A stretch of DNA of 64,000 nt from Incurvaria masculella. Lineage: Eukaryota; Arthropoda; Insecta; Lepidoptera; Incurvariidae. Made by a program: the position numbers and the translations under genes. Under the pieces are notes generated by a model, which searched no databases, was not told the DNA's origin, and was given only the letters and a program-made list of their open reading frames with translations. Below are positions 45,513-57,109 of the stretch, one piece after another. Each line of letters begins with the position of its first letter. The stretch's first letter is position 1. The stretch is from positions 13,162,001 to 13,226,000 of the forward strand of contig OX335662.1 of assembly GCA_946894095.1 (NCBI GenBank), written 5' to 3'.

Positions 45513-46400
45513 AGGCGAACAAGATGGGTATTCCGTGTCGTTCTCTACCCGTACTAGTAGTTTTTGTGATTTAACTCATTTTGTACTTCATTCTTATTTC
45601 TTCTATCACAGCATGACGAATTTCTATTAAAGCGGGGGAAAATTATTTATTTTAGATTTAATTTTTAGCATTTTTTTGTAGTTCTGTGTTTCTTAGTTCT
45701 TTCGTTCCATTCAAATTCATTAACACGACTGAGTTTTTTTTTTTATTTTAATTTATTAAGGTTTTCTCGAGGGTTTTTGTATAGCAACTTATTTATGTGT
45801 AAGGTTACCACCTGGTACGTGTATGAGGACATACACGTTATCAGGATGGACGAGTGGAAAGTTATAATTGAACGACTATTACCTTAATTACAGCCTTCAA
45901 AAGTTAAAGGGTGTTTATATTTCACGCATTATCCTTATAGATGTATGTTTGTATGTACGCGAGCTTACACTAATATTTATTTTACACATTTTATACATTT
46001 TACGTAGAAACACTTTAAACATCAGTATACATCCGGATATAACTTAAAAGTACAAAACATTGGAGTCCCAAGGGAATAATAATGTTTTTTTCTAAAATAA
46101 AATCAAACAATTGATTACTACCTACCAGTTGAGTCCGACTTCCCCCAACTCATTTGTATTGCGAAAAGAAAATTACAAATAATAATTTTCTTTTATACAT
46201 AATTTCCCGAGTGACCCAATCTAATCAGGATTGAGTTGAACGAAAGCTGCTTAAAGAAAGCACGCTGATCATTATATGCCCACCGAAATCAAAAATCCTT
46301 TTTATATGGTAGAAAATCTCTTTCTTCTACAAATATGGATGGATGGATTGAGAATTATTTATTACGCTCCAATAATCAATTTACAAAATAAAGTACCTAC
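45513..46400. other. Intron 2, no gene recognised
   Basis: AT-rich; no exon or clear repeat. Confidence 0.4.
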
Positions 46401-46406
46401 AGTATA

Positions 46407-46487
46407 ATGGAAAACCTACCTGATGAAATAATAAGTGCATCGTCAGTAAATGTTTTCAAAAACATAATGGACCTTTACTTAAAATAA
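46407..46487 (+). pseudogene. LINE ORF2 C-terminal remnant
   Basis: MENLPDEIISASSVNVFKNI... to a TAA has the form of the last residues of CR1/Jockey-type reverse transcriptases (LPD-I--A-SV--FK). Only 26 codons remain. Confidence 0.5.
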
Positions 46488-46711
46488 AAAAATAACCGTA
46501 CACAAGACAATAAATAAATCAGTGCAAGTGCTTAAAATAAAAGTGCAAGCGCATAAAAAGAAGTGCACGCATCAGCATAATGCTGCTAGTGCATTACAAT
46601 ATAATAAATAACAACATAACATACGTGGGGCATAAAGGCGGGCTTATCACTCGAAGATATTTCTTCCAGTCGACCTTTGGGTGTTTCATATATTCAGTAG
46701 GAAGAAGTAAG

Positions 46712-47020
46712 TTTTTAGGGTTCCGTACCCAAAGGGTGCCAACGGAACCCTATTACTAAGCCTCTGCTGTCCGTCCGTCCATACGTCCGTCCGTCCGTTT
46801 GTCACAGAGCTGTATCTCATGAACCGTAATAGCTGGGTAGCTGAAATTTTCACAGAGTGTGTTTTAATTTTGCCGCTATAACAACAAATAGGTAAAATAA
46901 AAAAATAAAAAATTATAAATGGGGGCCCCATACAAAAAACGAGATTTTTGAGGTAATTCGTGTACGATGGTACGGAGCCCTTCGCGTGCGAGTCCGACTC
47001 GCACTTGGCCGGTTTTTTAT
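46712..47020 (-). mobile_element. (GTCC)n MITE, copy 7
   Basis: tttagggttccgtacccaaa at the start, gtccgtccgtcc core, gcacttggccggttttt end. Confidence 0.8.
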
Positions 47021-47575
47021 TTAGAATAAGATCTTGACCTAAGAATTGGCGCTTCACTGGCTGAGATAATGTGAGCGTAAGATAATTCTGAAAGCAAGTC
47101 TAGCACCCCTGAGCTACCAACCGCATAAATGTATATTAATTTACAAAACCTACGAAATAGTTTATAAGGTTATGAGTTTTTAATTGTAATGATCTTCCAT
47201 TTCAAATTCCTTAAAACACTTTAATTAAAGGACGCAATCTGAAAATGCTCTGTTTTTTAATAATGTTTAAAATTCCGACAATAAGTATAATCCGACAGTG
47301 ATCTACCCCAACACATCTGATAATATACGGTCAGCAATATGGTCATAAGGTTATCTGACTGAGGGTAACATGTAAAAATGTACAGAACATTTTGTGACAT
47401 GGCTATTGTGTCGGACGGCAGGAAATGGACTCGACCATCGTATATCACTATGACCCAGTCAGGATTCAACTCAAACGTCTGGGGTTATCAACATTTCAGT
47501 GACTATGCTATATGATAACCTTTCATCATCAAGTGTCAATGTTTAGACGCAGAGCGTATAGCATAATAATCTATC
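47021..47575. other. No gene recognised
   Basis: Intronic spacer without supported features. Confidence 0.4.
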
Positions 47576-47968
47576 CGTAGCCTAGTGGCGCGGGGACTGG
47601 CCTAGCGTACCAGAGACCTGGGTTCAATACCGACATGCACCAATGTCTTTCTCTCTCCGAGTTCGATAAGTGCATTTCGTTACGAATGCGAGCTGCTCCA
47701 TGGTTCGAAATCCATGTAAAACTGTAGGTCCCCTTCCCCTACTAGGTGGTAGGGTTTATGCCCGCCCGGGTTGGTACCATCGCATTGGATGAAAAGATGG
47801 TCGAAGCGGCAATGAAAAAAAGTCCGTGTTTTCCATTCAGTTCAATGTAGCCGTGCTCATAAAGGGAAGGTCCTGGCATGGCACCAATTTTCTTCGGGAA
47901 TGAGGTGTAATGGGCTAATATCATAACGGTAGTTGTGTGGTATTAGCCATCCATGTCAGGTCGCATAA
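47576..47968 (+). mobile_element. tRNA-headed SINE, full length
   Basis: Head: TAGCCTAGTGG A box at about 47579 and GGTTCAATACC B box at about 47622. The body carries the shared blocks (ggttggtaccatcgcattgg, gtccgtgttttccattcagt, ggtcctggcatggcacc), and the A-rich tail runs into (TA)n. This is the cleanest + strand copy. Confidence 0.85.
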
Positions 47969-48099
47969 AAAAATAATATATATATATATATATGTATAGG
48001 AGTATATGGTACGGCTAAAAGCCGATTTTGGTTAAAGTCCGAATTTTTTTCATACACTTAACAACTGGCAAGATCTTCGCTGGGCATGTTTTTTCAACG

Positions 48100-48350
48100 T
48101 CCACTTAGCCTGGGTTTCACCAAGTCCTGATTTACTGTAATCGACAATTAAAGGGCCTTTATTATTAAAGTGCTAATTATCTTGTACTGGCATTGATTGC
48201 AAGCTGCTAAGAAAAACCCTTAATACGAAGCTGCTAAGAAATGCCGTTAATACGTAGCGATTAAGCTAATCATCAGTAGGTGAAAAAGGCCCCTAGTATT
48301 GTATTGTATATTATACAATTAGGACCTCATCAAAATCTATTCCATGGCAA
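48100..48350. repeat. Interspersed repeat also at 11905-11985
   Basis: Shared text ccaagtcctgatttactgta / tattattaaagtgctaatta and cttgtactggcattg. Inverted end (atcagtaggtgaaaaaggcc) suggests a small MITE. Confidence 0.45.
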
Positions 48351-49027
48351 GAGGCTAAAGTTAGAGTAAAGAACTCAGTATTACTAAACACAGTTATAAC
48401 TTAACATTACCTACAGTATTTTATATTTATAAATTATTAACTCAATAAGTTATTCAAAAAAAGTTACAATTGTCAGAATACAAAATAAAATATACTTGAC
48501 ATACAGAGCATAAATAGAATTGTCAGGATACCAAATGAGATATTAAATAAATTAATTTGTTATGCAGTATCAATTGTGGCAATAAATGATATAACTTATA
48601 AATGGGTAATTTTGTATATTTTCCAAAATATACGAAACCATAGGAGGTGATTGTAGATGACAAAATGAACAAACATTAACAAAAGAGATTTGGCTTTGTG
48701 TTGCTTTTTTGCCAGCGAATTTTCAATTAAAATATCTGACAACTACATAGTTGACTGCACCAGGTCAACGTTCGTAATGTGCGATAAATCCGTATTTTTC
48801 TACAGCTGACACACGGACAGATAAGTAAATACATTATGTGTCACGATAAAATCCCATAACACAGCTTTCCTAAAAGACTAGGTGAGAACTATATCTATCT
48901 ATAGCTACTTACCTCGAAGAATAATGACAACACATGTAATGTCTACAAAGATATTTGATGGCAATAATAGAGTCAGTGCATGATAATGTCGGTGCACCCA
49001 GATGATTGAACAAAGGTCTTTGTCAGT
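48351..49027. other. No gene recognised
   Basis: AT-rich intronic sequence; nothing supported. Confidence 0.4.
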
Positions 49028-49330
49028 TTTTAGGGTTCCGTACCCAAAGGGTGAAAACGGAACCCTATTACTAAGCCTCCGCTGTCCGTTCGTCCGTCCA
49101 TCCGTCCGTTTGTCTCAGGGCTGTATCTCATTAACCGTAATAGGTAGGAAGCTGAAATTTTCACAGAGTGTGTATTTATATTGCCGCTATAACAACAAAT
49201 AGGGAAAATTAAAAAAATATCAAAATTAAAAGGGGGCCCCATACAAAAAACCAGATGTTTTGTGTGAAATCTTGTACGATGGTACGGAACCCTTCGTGTG
49301 CAAGTAAGTCCGACTCGCACTAATAACCGA
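49028..49330 (-). mobile_element. (GTCC)n MITE, copy 8
   Basis: tttagggttccgtacccaaa start, cgtccgtccatccgtccg core, gtgcaagtaagtccgactcg end. Confidence 0.78.
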
Positions 49331-49439
49331 AAATTATGACGTGTTGTGCTGAGGGTGTGGATTTAAGAGGAAGGGATGGATTGGTAACGTTATAATATTT
49401 AATAGGGATAGTAAAAGTACAAAGGTCGCGTTGGAATTC

Positions 49440-49600
49440 ACATGGTAATTTTTTTTCGTCATTCTTTCGTCACCCATTCGTTCCATATGTCCAAACCATC
49501 TTAGCTCTTCCTTCTCGATTCTCGTCACAATATCATTTTTCAATTGACACTGCTCTATAACGCAGTCATTTCGAAATGTGTCCATTATATTAAGGCTGTC
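49440..49600 (-). pseudogene. LINE reverse transcriptase C-terminal fragment
   Basis: The - strand reads IVTRIEKEELRWFGHMERMG then DERMTKK, the WFGH(V/M)xRM motif common at the end of RTE-like and related insect LINE RTs. The upstream RT domain is absent; a dead truncated copy. Confidence 0.65.
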
Positions 49601-50059
49601 GTGAAGTCACAGGACTTAAGACTTGAAATTTTTTAGAAATGCAATTTTTGTCAATTGGCCAATGCATACTTTTGCAAGGGGACTGCCCTTTAAATAGCGA
49701 AATCTTTTTCCAGGCCCTTACGTTTCCCTACCCCTAAACGTTGTCAGATTTTAATATTTTTTTTATCACTTTAGAAAGCTTCATTTCATGTCTCTATTTT
49801 TTTGTAAATATTTATATTTTTCAGTAAAAACATTCGAAAATTAAAGTAAAAAGACAAATGCTTATTAACTAATATGTTCGAATCTAAAAGGTGTATTCAA
49901 ACAATGAAAACATACAAACATAGATTACTACAATTTATTTTTTAATCCAAAATGTCTAAAACCCATTAAAACATTAAGAGCATGGAAACAGTTATCGCCC
50001 ATTGTACGGGGAATTGATATGGTAACGACACTCTTAACTCCGCTCTTCGGGGACGCATC

Positions 50060-50222
50060 ATAAAGTTTAAAGAGCACAAGGTCCAAAACCCATACCGTCC
50101 AAAATAACCGGATATTTTTAATTGGGTTAGGTTAGGTTTGATTATATGCATTTTATAATACACACGAAAAATAAATACTTTTGGACGTTCTGGGTTTTGG
50201 ACCTTATGCTTTTTGGACTTTA
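50060..50222. mobile_element. Small foldback element
   Basis: gagcacaaggtccaaaacccat near 50069 and tgggttttggaccttatgct near 50191 are inverted arms around about 100 bp. Confidence 0.6.
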
Positions 50223-50237
50223 TGAAGGCGACCCCTT

Positions 50238-50521
50238 TCTTTGAATCTTCAATTGATTTATCCCTGCACAGATTGGTGCATACTGCTACGCTGAGCTGAG
50301 ACGCATGATCTTTGAATCTTCAATTGATTTATCCCTGCACAGATTGGTGCATACTGTTACGCTGAGCTGGGATGCATGATCTTTGAATCTTCAATTGATT
50401 TATCCCTGCACAGATTGGTGCATACTGTTACGCTGAGCTGGGATGCATGATCTTTGAATCTTCAATTGATATATCCCTGCACAGATTGGTGCATACTGCT
50501 ACGCGGAGCTGGGCTGCATGA
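50238..50521 (+). repeat. Four 71-bp tandem units spanning the exon 3 acceptor
   Basis: Units start at 50238, 50309, 50380 and 50451, each with tctttgaatcttcaattgat, tatccctgcacag and about 38 bp of exon-like sequence (attggtgcatactgctacgc). The last unit contains the true acceptor and start of exon 3. The three upstream copies are intronic duplicates with their own cacag acceptors. Confidence 0.92.
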
Positions 50522-50628
50522 TCAGAAAGAGCGGCGCCGACTACGCCTACATCATGGAGACATTCGGACCCTTTGCTGCATTCGTGAGGCTCTGGATCGA
50601 GTGCATGATAGTGCGGCCTTGCTCACAG
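50485..50628 (+). CDS. LAT-type amino-acid transporter, exon 3
   Basis: Phase 0 on both sides, 48 codons, between acceptor atccctgcacag and donor GTAACC (50629). The peptide runs [10 protein letters not shown] (helix 3 start, a LAT/SLC7 signature), then [20 protein letters not shown] and [13 protein letters not shown]. The conserved Cys in the loop after helix 3, used by LATs to disulphide-bond the heavy chain, is not certain in this exon. The CMIVRPC region fits helix 4. Three unspliced duplicate acceptors lie just upstream; using them would shift the frame because 71 is not a multiple of three. Confidence 0.9.
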
Positions 50629-51487
50629 GTAACCCAACAAAACATATTAGACCTCGAGGAATCCTCTTCCCACTAGGTGACAGGGCTAAGCCAGCCAGGG
50701 TCGGTACCACTCACGGAGGAGAGAGGTAGAGAGGTGATGTTGTTAACTCATATTACTAGACAACGCAGTGTCACATGTGCGGGGGGAAGTGGGGGGAAAA
50801 CACTTCATGGTGGGGACATGCACCGCCTATTTTTGCTAAATCCATCGACCGGAAGAACTGGCAGATGGATTTAGCAGTAGCAGCTATTCCGAGAGCTAGT
50901 CTTAATGGTTACGACAACAACTAGATGGAGCCTTTTGCATTGTATTGTTAGTTTTTCAATAAAAAAACCTTCGAAATTTTAATATATACCTTCGCGCGGG
51001 TACAAACAATTTTAATTTAAAAATGTCATAAAAATTACACGTTGAAATCAACGTTTCTTACTGTACAAAGAAAATGATTGCGCGCCATCTATAGGCAATA
51101 GCAAGAGCGATACATCGATACAATGTTCGAATATTGACTCAAATTATAAAAAAAAAGTGAAGTGTTTTACTGAAAAATAAAAGTTAATTCCACCTACAGA
51201 CTTTAGATTATCTTTTCCTGTCTAATTTTTGCAACATTTTACACAAAATCTCATCGTTTAATCGACTGTTCGCCGAAAATTGCGCCGCAGACCACAATAT
51301 TGTCCCACAACCTAACACCGCCAGTGCCATGTCGCGAACGACGCTAAGCCACGCCTTCTTATCACGTGGGCTGTGACGTAGAGACTCAGTTGGCCAGCAC
51401 AGATCCAGTTTGCTTAGACCATCTCCTCTCTACCTCCCTCCTCCGTGGTACCACCGCATTGGATGATCTATGGTTGAAGGGGCAATT
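50629..51487. repeat. Intron 3 start with inverted flanks
   Basis: ggtaccactcacggaggaga near 50702 and ctccctcctccgtggtacca near 51436 are inverted, each followed or preceded by related ctctctacc blocks. This suggests a foldback of about 750 bp. No exon inside. Confidence 0.4.
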
Positions 51488-52132
51488 GTTTATTGTTTAT
51501 TGATCATCCATTAGCAGCAAACTGCACTCGGATTTGTCATATTTTATCATTAGCCAGTTCAACAATCCCAGCAAAGAAGAACTGGCAAGAAACTCCGCTG
51601 GTAATTTGTGCAATGTCCTCTTAGTCTAAGTTGGCCACTGTTACTTGTTTTTGTTAATAACTTATTTAATTAGAGACATTTACGGCTGATTTTTCAATAA
51701 TCTGGTAATCAGCCAGATAACTATTCGACGAACTTATTTACACTTTTGCTTATTAACGCGTTATAGTAAATTCATAGTTTTATTAGTATGATTACAGTCA
51801 GTACATTTTCAAAGATATTTAACTATCCGGTAATGACTATCTGTCTTTTCACAAACGTAAAGTACTATCAGTCTGATAAGTACTACCTAAAGATTGTAAA
51901 ATCGGCCCTAACAGTAATTATTTACCATTTATGACATAAGTAAAAGACAGGTAATAACAAAATCAACAATTTATGCCATGTGAAATAGTTCATGCCAAAT
52001 ATCAGAATGTTTGTAAAGACTATGGAAAATTGTCCATCCAGTGTAGTCGTGCTAATAAAGGGAAGATCCTGGCGAGATCAGGAATATGGTGTATTGGCCT
52101 AAAACATTCATGTCAGGTTCCTTAAGTTAAAA
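51448..52132 (+). mobile_element. SINE split by a retroposon
   Basis: Body 5' part at 51448-51487 (ggtaccaccgcattggatga) and 3' part at about 52020-52132 (aaattgtccatccagtgtag). About 530 bp of other sequence starts with tttattgtttattgatcatc between them. Confidence 0.55.
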
Positions 52133-52559
52133 AAATAACCAAATTCTTATACCATCTAACAGCTTGAATGCACTGAATGTAAACTTTAAAAAAAATAAGA
52201 ACACATAATTTGCGCCAAAAATCGGCCATGATTTGCCGATTTGAAAGATTTTGATATACCCAGTATCACTCTCATAATTAAGACGAATCTAACTACACCT
52301 CTCAAGCTAAAATCCATCAAGCCGTTTAGACTGCAGGGCGTGCCAAAGAAATATACATACATACATACACTCGAATAATAATAAATAATAAAGAAAAAAC
52401 AAGACCCTTCTTGCGCAGTCGGGTAAATAGCACAAATTTTACCTACATATACGACGCAAAATATATTTCTTTTTTCTGATAATGCGCTGTCTCTACCCAC
52501 AGAAATCGGAATTAAATTAATAACTAGAACGGTCAAGAAGTCAGCTTAGTATGGAAACC

Positions 52560-52745
52560 GAGCGTGTCAAGCTTGGCACCCACACCACCACATAAAATAC
52601 ACAGATGTCTCCCGACGCGCGGCGCAACCATTCGCGTGGGGCGCATCCACCAGCGTCAAACACATACATCGAAGTGTCGGTGCGCGGGTAGCGCACTACC
52701 ACCTTCTCAGGTCACCCGTCGGCGAACGCGTCGAGCTGGGGATTG
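52560..52745. other. GC-rich block of unknown nature
   Basis: CpG-dense segment (acgcgcggcgcaaccattcg, gtgcgcgggtagcgcactac) in AT-rich surroundings. One - strand frame is open for about 50 codons but lacks motifs. Could be a repeat fragment or a regulatory island; not resolved. Confidence 0.3.
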
Positions 52746-53127
52746 ACGAGTATCGATAATTGTTATTTTGACTATCGATACAATAAATTTCTCATAGAAA
52801 TAGATAGGTACTTCTTTTATTTCGTTTTCTGCGTTGTTAGGAAGTAAAATTACCAGTGCAATATTTTAATTATGTCACGGTGCAATGAACTGTTTTAATT
52901 CATACCATGTGGTAGGGAAATTAGCGGAAAAAACGTTTTTTTCTCGATTTTAACTAAAAGTAAAATTTAATTGTATTAACTTGCCATATAGCTGTATTAA
53001 ATTAGCATTAAGAACACTTGAGATTCACTGGGCTTTTCTACAACTAAAGAACTAAACATACAAACAGGATATTAACGGAGTTATGGCCCAAACGTTAACC
53101 AGGTTTCCCTAGGCATATTTAAAGCAA

Positions 53128-53275
53128 AAAACCGGCCAAGTGCGCGTCGGACTTGCACACGAGAGGGTTCCGTACCGTCGTAAAAGATTTAACACAAAAG
53201 AAACAACTTTTTTGTAATATGTGTAATATTGAAATTTTACCTTTGTTCTTATAGCGGCAAAATAAATACACACTC
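53128..53275 (+). mobile_element. (GGAC)n MITE, copy 9 (5' part)
   Basis: aaaaaccggccaagtgcgcg start, ataaatacacactc end; the GGAC core and right end are missing. Confidence 0.65.
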
Positions 53276-53633
53276 CGATCGATATTATGAATTTCGTTAT
53301 CAAAATGTACTCTGTAGCCTAGCGATAAAAGCGACCGCCTCTTTTTACTGGACAATATGCAAGTAATGAAAACTTTTTTGAACTAAAACATAACTGTAAT
53401 AATAGAAACATCGATAACGCTAATTCTTGGTGCCATCACTACCTACTACCTAAATAAGCAAAATAAACGTTCAAACGCACTCAAATTTTATATCGAAATA
53501 ACCATAACACTAAGAAATAAAATCGATAGCACTCATTATTTGTCACATCACTAACCAACGCGACTGCGTTAGCGGAGAAATTATTTCGAAAAATGATTTA
53601 AATATACAAATAACTGTTTTAGAATTGGCTTAC
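53276..53633. other. No gene recognised
   Basis: Presumed first intron of the THAP gene (- strand) and intron 3 of the transporter; second THAP exon not found here. Confidence 0.4.
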
Positions 53634-53763
53634 CTATGAAATGTGATGCCATTGTTTTTGTAGGACACGTTCACGTTTCGGTTTTTGCAGATCCGCACTG
53701 AACAATTAGGCATTTCGACAATATTCTGGACAAACGCGCGCGCGCCGCGACCGGGTACGAACT
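53634..53763 (-). CDS. THAP-domain protein, first coding exon
   Basis: After a 50-base leader, ATG at 53713 opens MPNCSVRICKNRNVNVSYKN and ends NGITFH plus two bases at donor GTAAGC (53633). The pattern M-P-x-C-x4-C-x-N-R ... G-x-x-F-H is the first half of the THAP C2CH zinc finger, a DNA-binding domain related to the P-element transposase finger. The two Cys are ligands; the distal Cys and His, the AVPTIF-like box and everything after must be in later exons to the left, none of which I found. The gene lies antisense within transporter intron 3. It could be a host gene or a domesticated/decayed transposon exon. The good promoter and donor favour a functional exon. Confidence 0.65.
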
Positions 53764-53800
53764 GAGCGGCCGGCGTGACGTCACGTTTGCTTATAACCAA
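53761..53800 (-). promoter_or_regulatory. TATA/TCAGT core promoter of the THAP gene, with CRE-like site
   Basis: On the - strand TATAAG (53795-53790) lies 32 bases upstream of the A of a TCAGT initiator (53765-53761), the normal arthropod spacing. Between them is the palindrome TGACGTCA (53777-53784). The surrounding 100 bp are CpG-rich. Transcription would run leftward into the THAP exon. Confidence 0.6.
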
Positions 53801-54342
53801 TTTTGGGTATAAGGCCGCCACGGAAATCGCGCGCGTCGCCCGTTCTAGTTTAGTATATTCCGTTTAGTATATTCCTATTTCTGTGTCTCTACCGCAGTAC
53901 GCTACTGGTTCAATATTGTTTTATTAAATTGCCTGTAGACAGGTAAAACCACCATTGACTTCCTAGTATTTATTCCTGATATCTTTTCTCGTGGAATTTT
54001 CATTAGAGAGAAATAAATCCGAGCCGGCGAGCAATTCGCAGGAATCCATATTTGGTGTCGCAAATATTTTGTGCAGCGCGCATAGAAACCCGATCTCGCC
54101 TGTTTGCGACTCTACACGTGTCTTGCCAGCGCTGCTCCTGGCTGTGCCAAATACAGCTTTTGCATGGTGGCATTCTGCTGAGGTTGAATTACATGTTGGG
54201 TAGGACACAAGATTCTACACGTGCAATGATACCGTGTCAAGGAATGTGACATTTATGTATGTATAATCGACCGTGATGCAAGGAGACATTAATTAAAGAA
54301 AGATTGATGTGTCCTTGCTTCCCGATCCATTATTATAACATT
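53801..54342. other. No gene recognised
   Basis: Upstream side of the THAP promoter. Two direct copies of gtttagtatattcc at about 53848-53875. A motif (atgtatgtataatcgaccgt) at 54255 recurs at 54910 and 63440, marking a small repeat. Confidence 0.4.
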
Positions 54343-54720
54343 TTGTCAGCCTCAGTGGCCCAGTGGCGCGAGACTTCGGCGATCGCTCTCCGAAGTTAAG
54401 CAACGCTGGGTCCGGTCTGGTCTTGGATGGGTGACCATTAGACCGTTGAGAGAGGCTGGCCGTGGTTCGGATTCCACGTTAAGCTGTAGGTCCCCTTCCT
54501 TACTTACTAGGTGGTAGGGTTTATCCCGCCCGGGTTGGTACCATCGCATTGGATGAACGATGGTCGAAGCGGCAATGAAAATTGTCCGTGTTTTCCATCC
54601 AGTTCAATGTAGCCGTGCAATATAAGGAAGGTCCTGGCATGGCACCTAGTTCCCATGTGGTGTGTTAGGCTAATACCATGACAGAACTTGTGGTATTAGC
54701 CATCCATGTCCAGTCACATA
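54343..54720 (+). mobile_element. 5S-rRNA-headed SINE (SINE3 type)
   Basis: The head at 54387-54437 (ctccgaagttaagcaacgct then cttggatgggtgacc) matches the internal promoter region of 5S rRNA. It joins at agaggctggccgtggttcgg to the same body found in the tRNA-headed SINEs and ends in an A run at 54719-54728. SINEs with 5S heads are known as SINE3. Confidence 0.85.
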
Positions 54721-55840
54721 AAAAAAAATGCATATATGTCAAATTCCTTGAAATAAGCGACGTACATACTTAGGACGAAAACATTTATTTACTTGATAAC
54801 GCGTCAATTCAATAATGAATATAACTGCATACATTAACTAACACATTCGTTTGATGATCTACTAACTGGTATACTTAAGGGAAAAATAAGTACATATTCA
54901 AGGAATGTGATATGTATGTAGAATCGACCGTAATTAAAGAAAGGGCCTCGTAAAAACATACAAATTATATTTGAATTGGCCAATCAACTTATCTTCTTTA
55001 TGTTATAAGCAAGGTTATGTTTTTATATTGTAAGGTAAACATATAAAGTTTTGATTTAATGGTTAAAATTAGTCAAGTCAAATCTGGAGCTTCAATAAGT
55101 TATATGTTTATTGTAAATAATAAAAAAAACAAATAGCTCAGTGCTGTAGTAGAAAAAAAAAGAAAATATGTTTTATTTAACATAATGTTTTATGCTTTTA
55201 CAAATATCAGTTCTTTTATCAGCGAGTCGACAACCACGCTTATTCTTAATATTGAACTTGGCTCCCATTTTCACATTTATGTTTTTGATTGGATACAGAT
55301 TACATCGATAATCATTCCTGCTACAAACATTTTGCGAAACTCTCATAACGTTTTTTCCAATCGATAATCGCATTTCAGGGGCGATTTTATCGAGGAAAAT
55401 GGCTAGAAATACTTCAAAGAAAAAGCCAAATCGGTGTCAGCCAAGGTAGCCAAGGTTCTCTTGATTGGCGCTGCGCGTGCCCGGGTGACGCCGACTCAAA
55501 ATATAAAAATAATCGTAACTACAAAAAATGCCAATTATTTCTTCACTTTTTAGTGCTTTTTCTTTGAAGTCGGTTTTTTTTTTCAATTTTTTTTATTTGT
55601 TCATATTTAGTAAATCTGAAGTACACTAACTAATGTATACACGTCCTTTCCAATAAAAAAAGAATAATCGAAATCGGTTGGCGTGATATTGAGTTATTCG
55701 TCCATTTGTTGCGCACATACTAAATGCAAATTTAAGACTTAAGTATATGATTTTTTCGTGAATATCACTGTCAGAACTAAACCAAATTAAAATGGGACTA
55801 CACGGAAAGCACCAGCTTCCGTGTAGTCCCGATTTGGGTC
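54721..55840. other. No gene recognised
   Basis: AT-rich intronic sequence; a short perfect hairpin-like pair (gactacacggaagc / gcttccgtgtagtc) at 55796-55828 abuts the next MITE. Confidence 0.4.
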
Positions 55841-56145
55841 CCGTACCCAAAGGGTAAAAACGGCACCCTATTACTAAGCCTCCGCTGTCCGTCCGTCCGT
55901 CCGTCCGTCCGTCCGTCTGTCACAGGGCTGTATCTCATGAACCGTAATAGGTAGGCAGCTGAAATTTTCACAGAGTGGGTATTTATTTTGCCGCTATAAC
56001 AACAAATAGTTAATATTCAAAAATAATAATAATGAAAGGGAGTCCTCATACAAAGAACGTGTCTTTTTTGTGTTAAATCTTGTACGTTGGTACGGAACCC
56101 TTCGTGTGCGAGTCCGACTCGCACTTGGGCGGTTTATTTTTTATT
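55841..56145 (-). mobile_element. (GTCC)n MITE, copy 10
   Basis: gtcccgtacccaaagggt start, gtccgtccgtccgtccgtcc core, gagtccgactcgcacttggg end; ends 35 bp before exon 4. Confidence 0.8.
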
Positions 56146-56180
56146 TTTTTTGAAATTGGTTAAAAAGGTTTTATTTTCAG

Positions 56181-56283
56181 GCGATCGTGGCGCTGACTTT
56201 CAGCGTGTACGTGCTGAAACCCTTCTTCCCCGACTGCGACCCGCCCAACGACGCGTCGCGCCTGCTAGCCACCTGCTGCATAC
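56181..56283 (+). CDS. LAT-type amino-acid transporter, exon 4
   Basis: Acceptor ttttattttcag, 34 codons plus one base, donor GTGAGT (56284). [20 protein letters not shown] covers the end of helix 4/5 and the extracellular loop (PFFPDCDPP), and [12 protein letters not shown] starts the next helix. It matches the (Q)xIVAL-F--Y-LKP-FP-C pattern of LAT1/LAT2-type transporters. Entry phase 0 matches exon 3; exit phase 1 matches exon 5. Confidence 0.9.
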
Positions 56284-57109
56284 GTGAGTCCGAGCTTCAT
56301 TTTCTGATCGTTACACAGATTTACTCCCTATGTGGCAAGACCATCTTTTTTTTGGCTGATTGTTTATTTGGTGCTTAAGCCGTCACCGACTATTCCAGTC
56401 CCATAGTGACTTTAAGAGTATAGTTTTCTTCTAGCTATCAGTTGCTCCTTAGAGCCAATGACAGCTTGAAAAAATATATAATTTCTCTAAACTCACTTGA
56501 CCCGGGCCTTCCTAATGCTTCGTTTATCTTACAAAATGAATTCATTCGATCTGTTCACAATATCCTTTCAATATTTAGTCGAATCCTCTCGTTCAGAACA
56601 CAATCAGTAAATATGTAGGTGAAATTGATCTTCTGGTTTGTCACAAGTAGAACAATTCGGAGAGTCCAGTTCCTTCATCATGTGTCCCATTTAATTCAGC
56701 GGAGTGTGTCCTCATTTAAGTCTTAGGCAAAATTTTATTGGCCTTAAGACTTAGATCCCTTCGGTACCTCTCTGTGTTCGTCTATATTCATATTAACTCC
56801 AAGTAAGGAACCGGGCAACCGAAAGCAAGTGGCTTATAGGGACAGCGTAGACACCTCTTCTGTGGGGCCGATTTTTTTCTTTCCATTCAATTAAATGATA
56901 ATCATATTTACATGAAACTGAGTGGATCCGCATTTAACAAAAGATTAATAAAATTCCTTTTAACTGAAAATCTCAACTCACAATTGATCCAAAAAAAATA
57001 CTATATAAAAATAGTTTTCGCAAAAAATACCTAATGATATTGATTTCACCACCTCCAGCTACCTAATATTCGATAGTTAACTTTCGGTTACATTGCATAT
57101 TTACATGAT
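56284..57109. other. Intron 4, proximal
   Basis: No exon seen in this stretch. Confidence 0.45.

Noticed and set aside
50238..50521. A CRISPR-like or satellite array
   Set aside because: Units are contiguous, exon-derived and share no spacer structure; a local tandem duplication explains them.
54387..54437. A 5S rRNA gene
   Set aside because: Only the internal promoter region matches; the sequence runs into a SINE body, so it is a SINE head.
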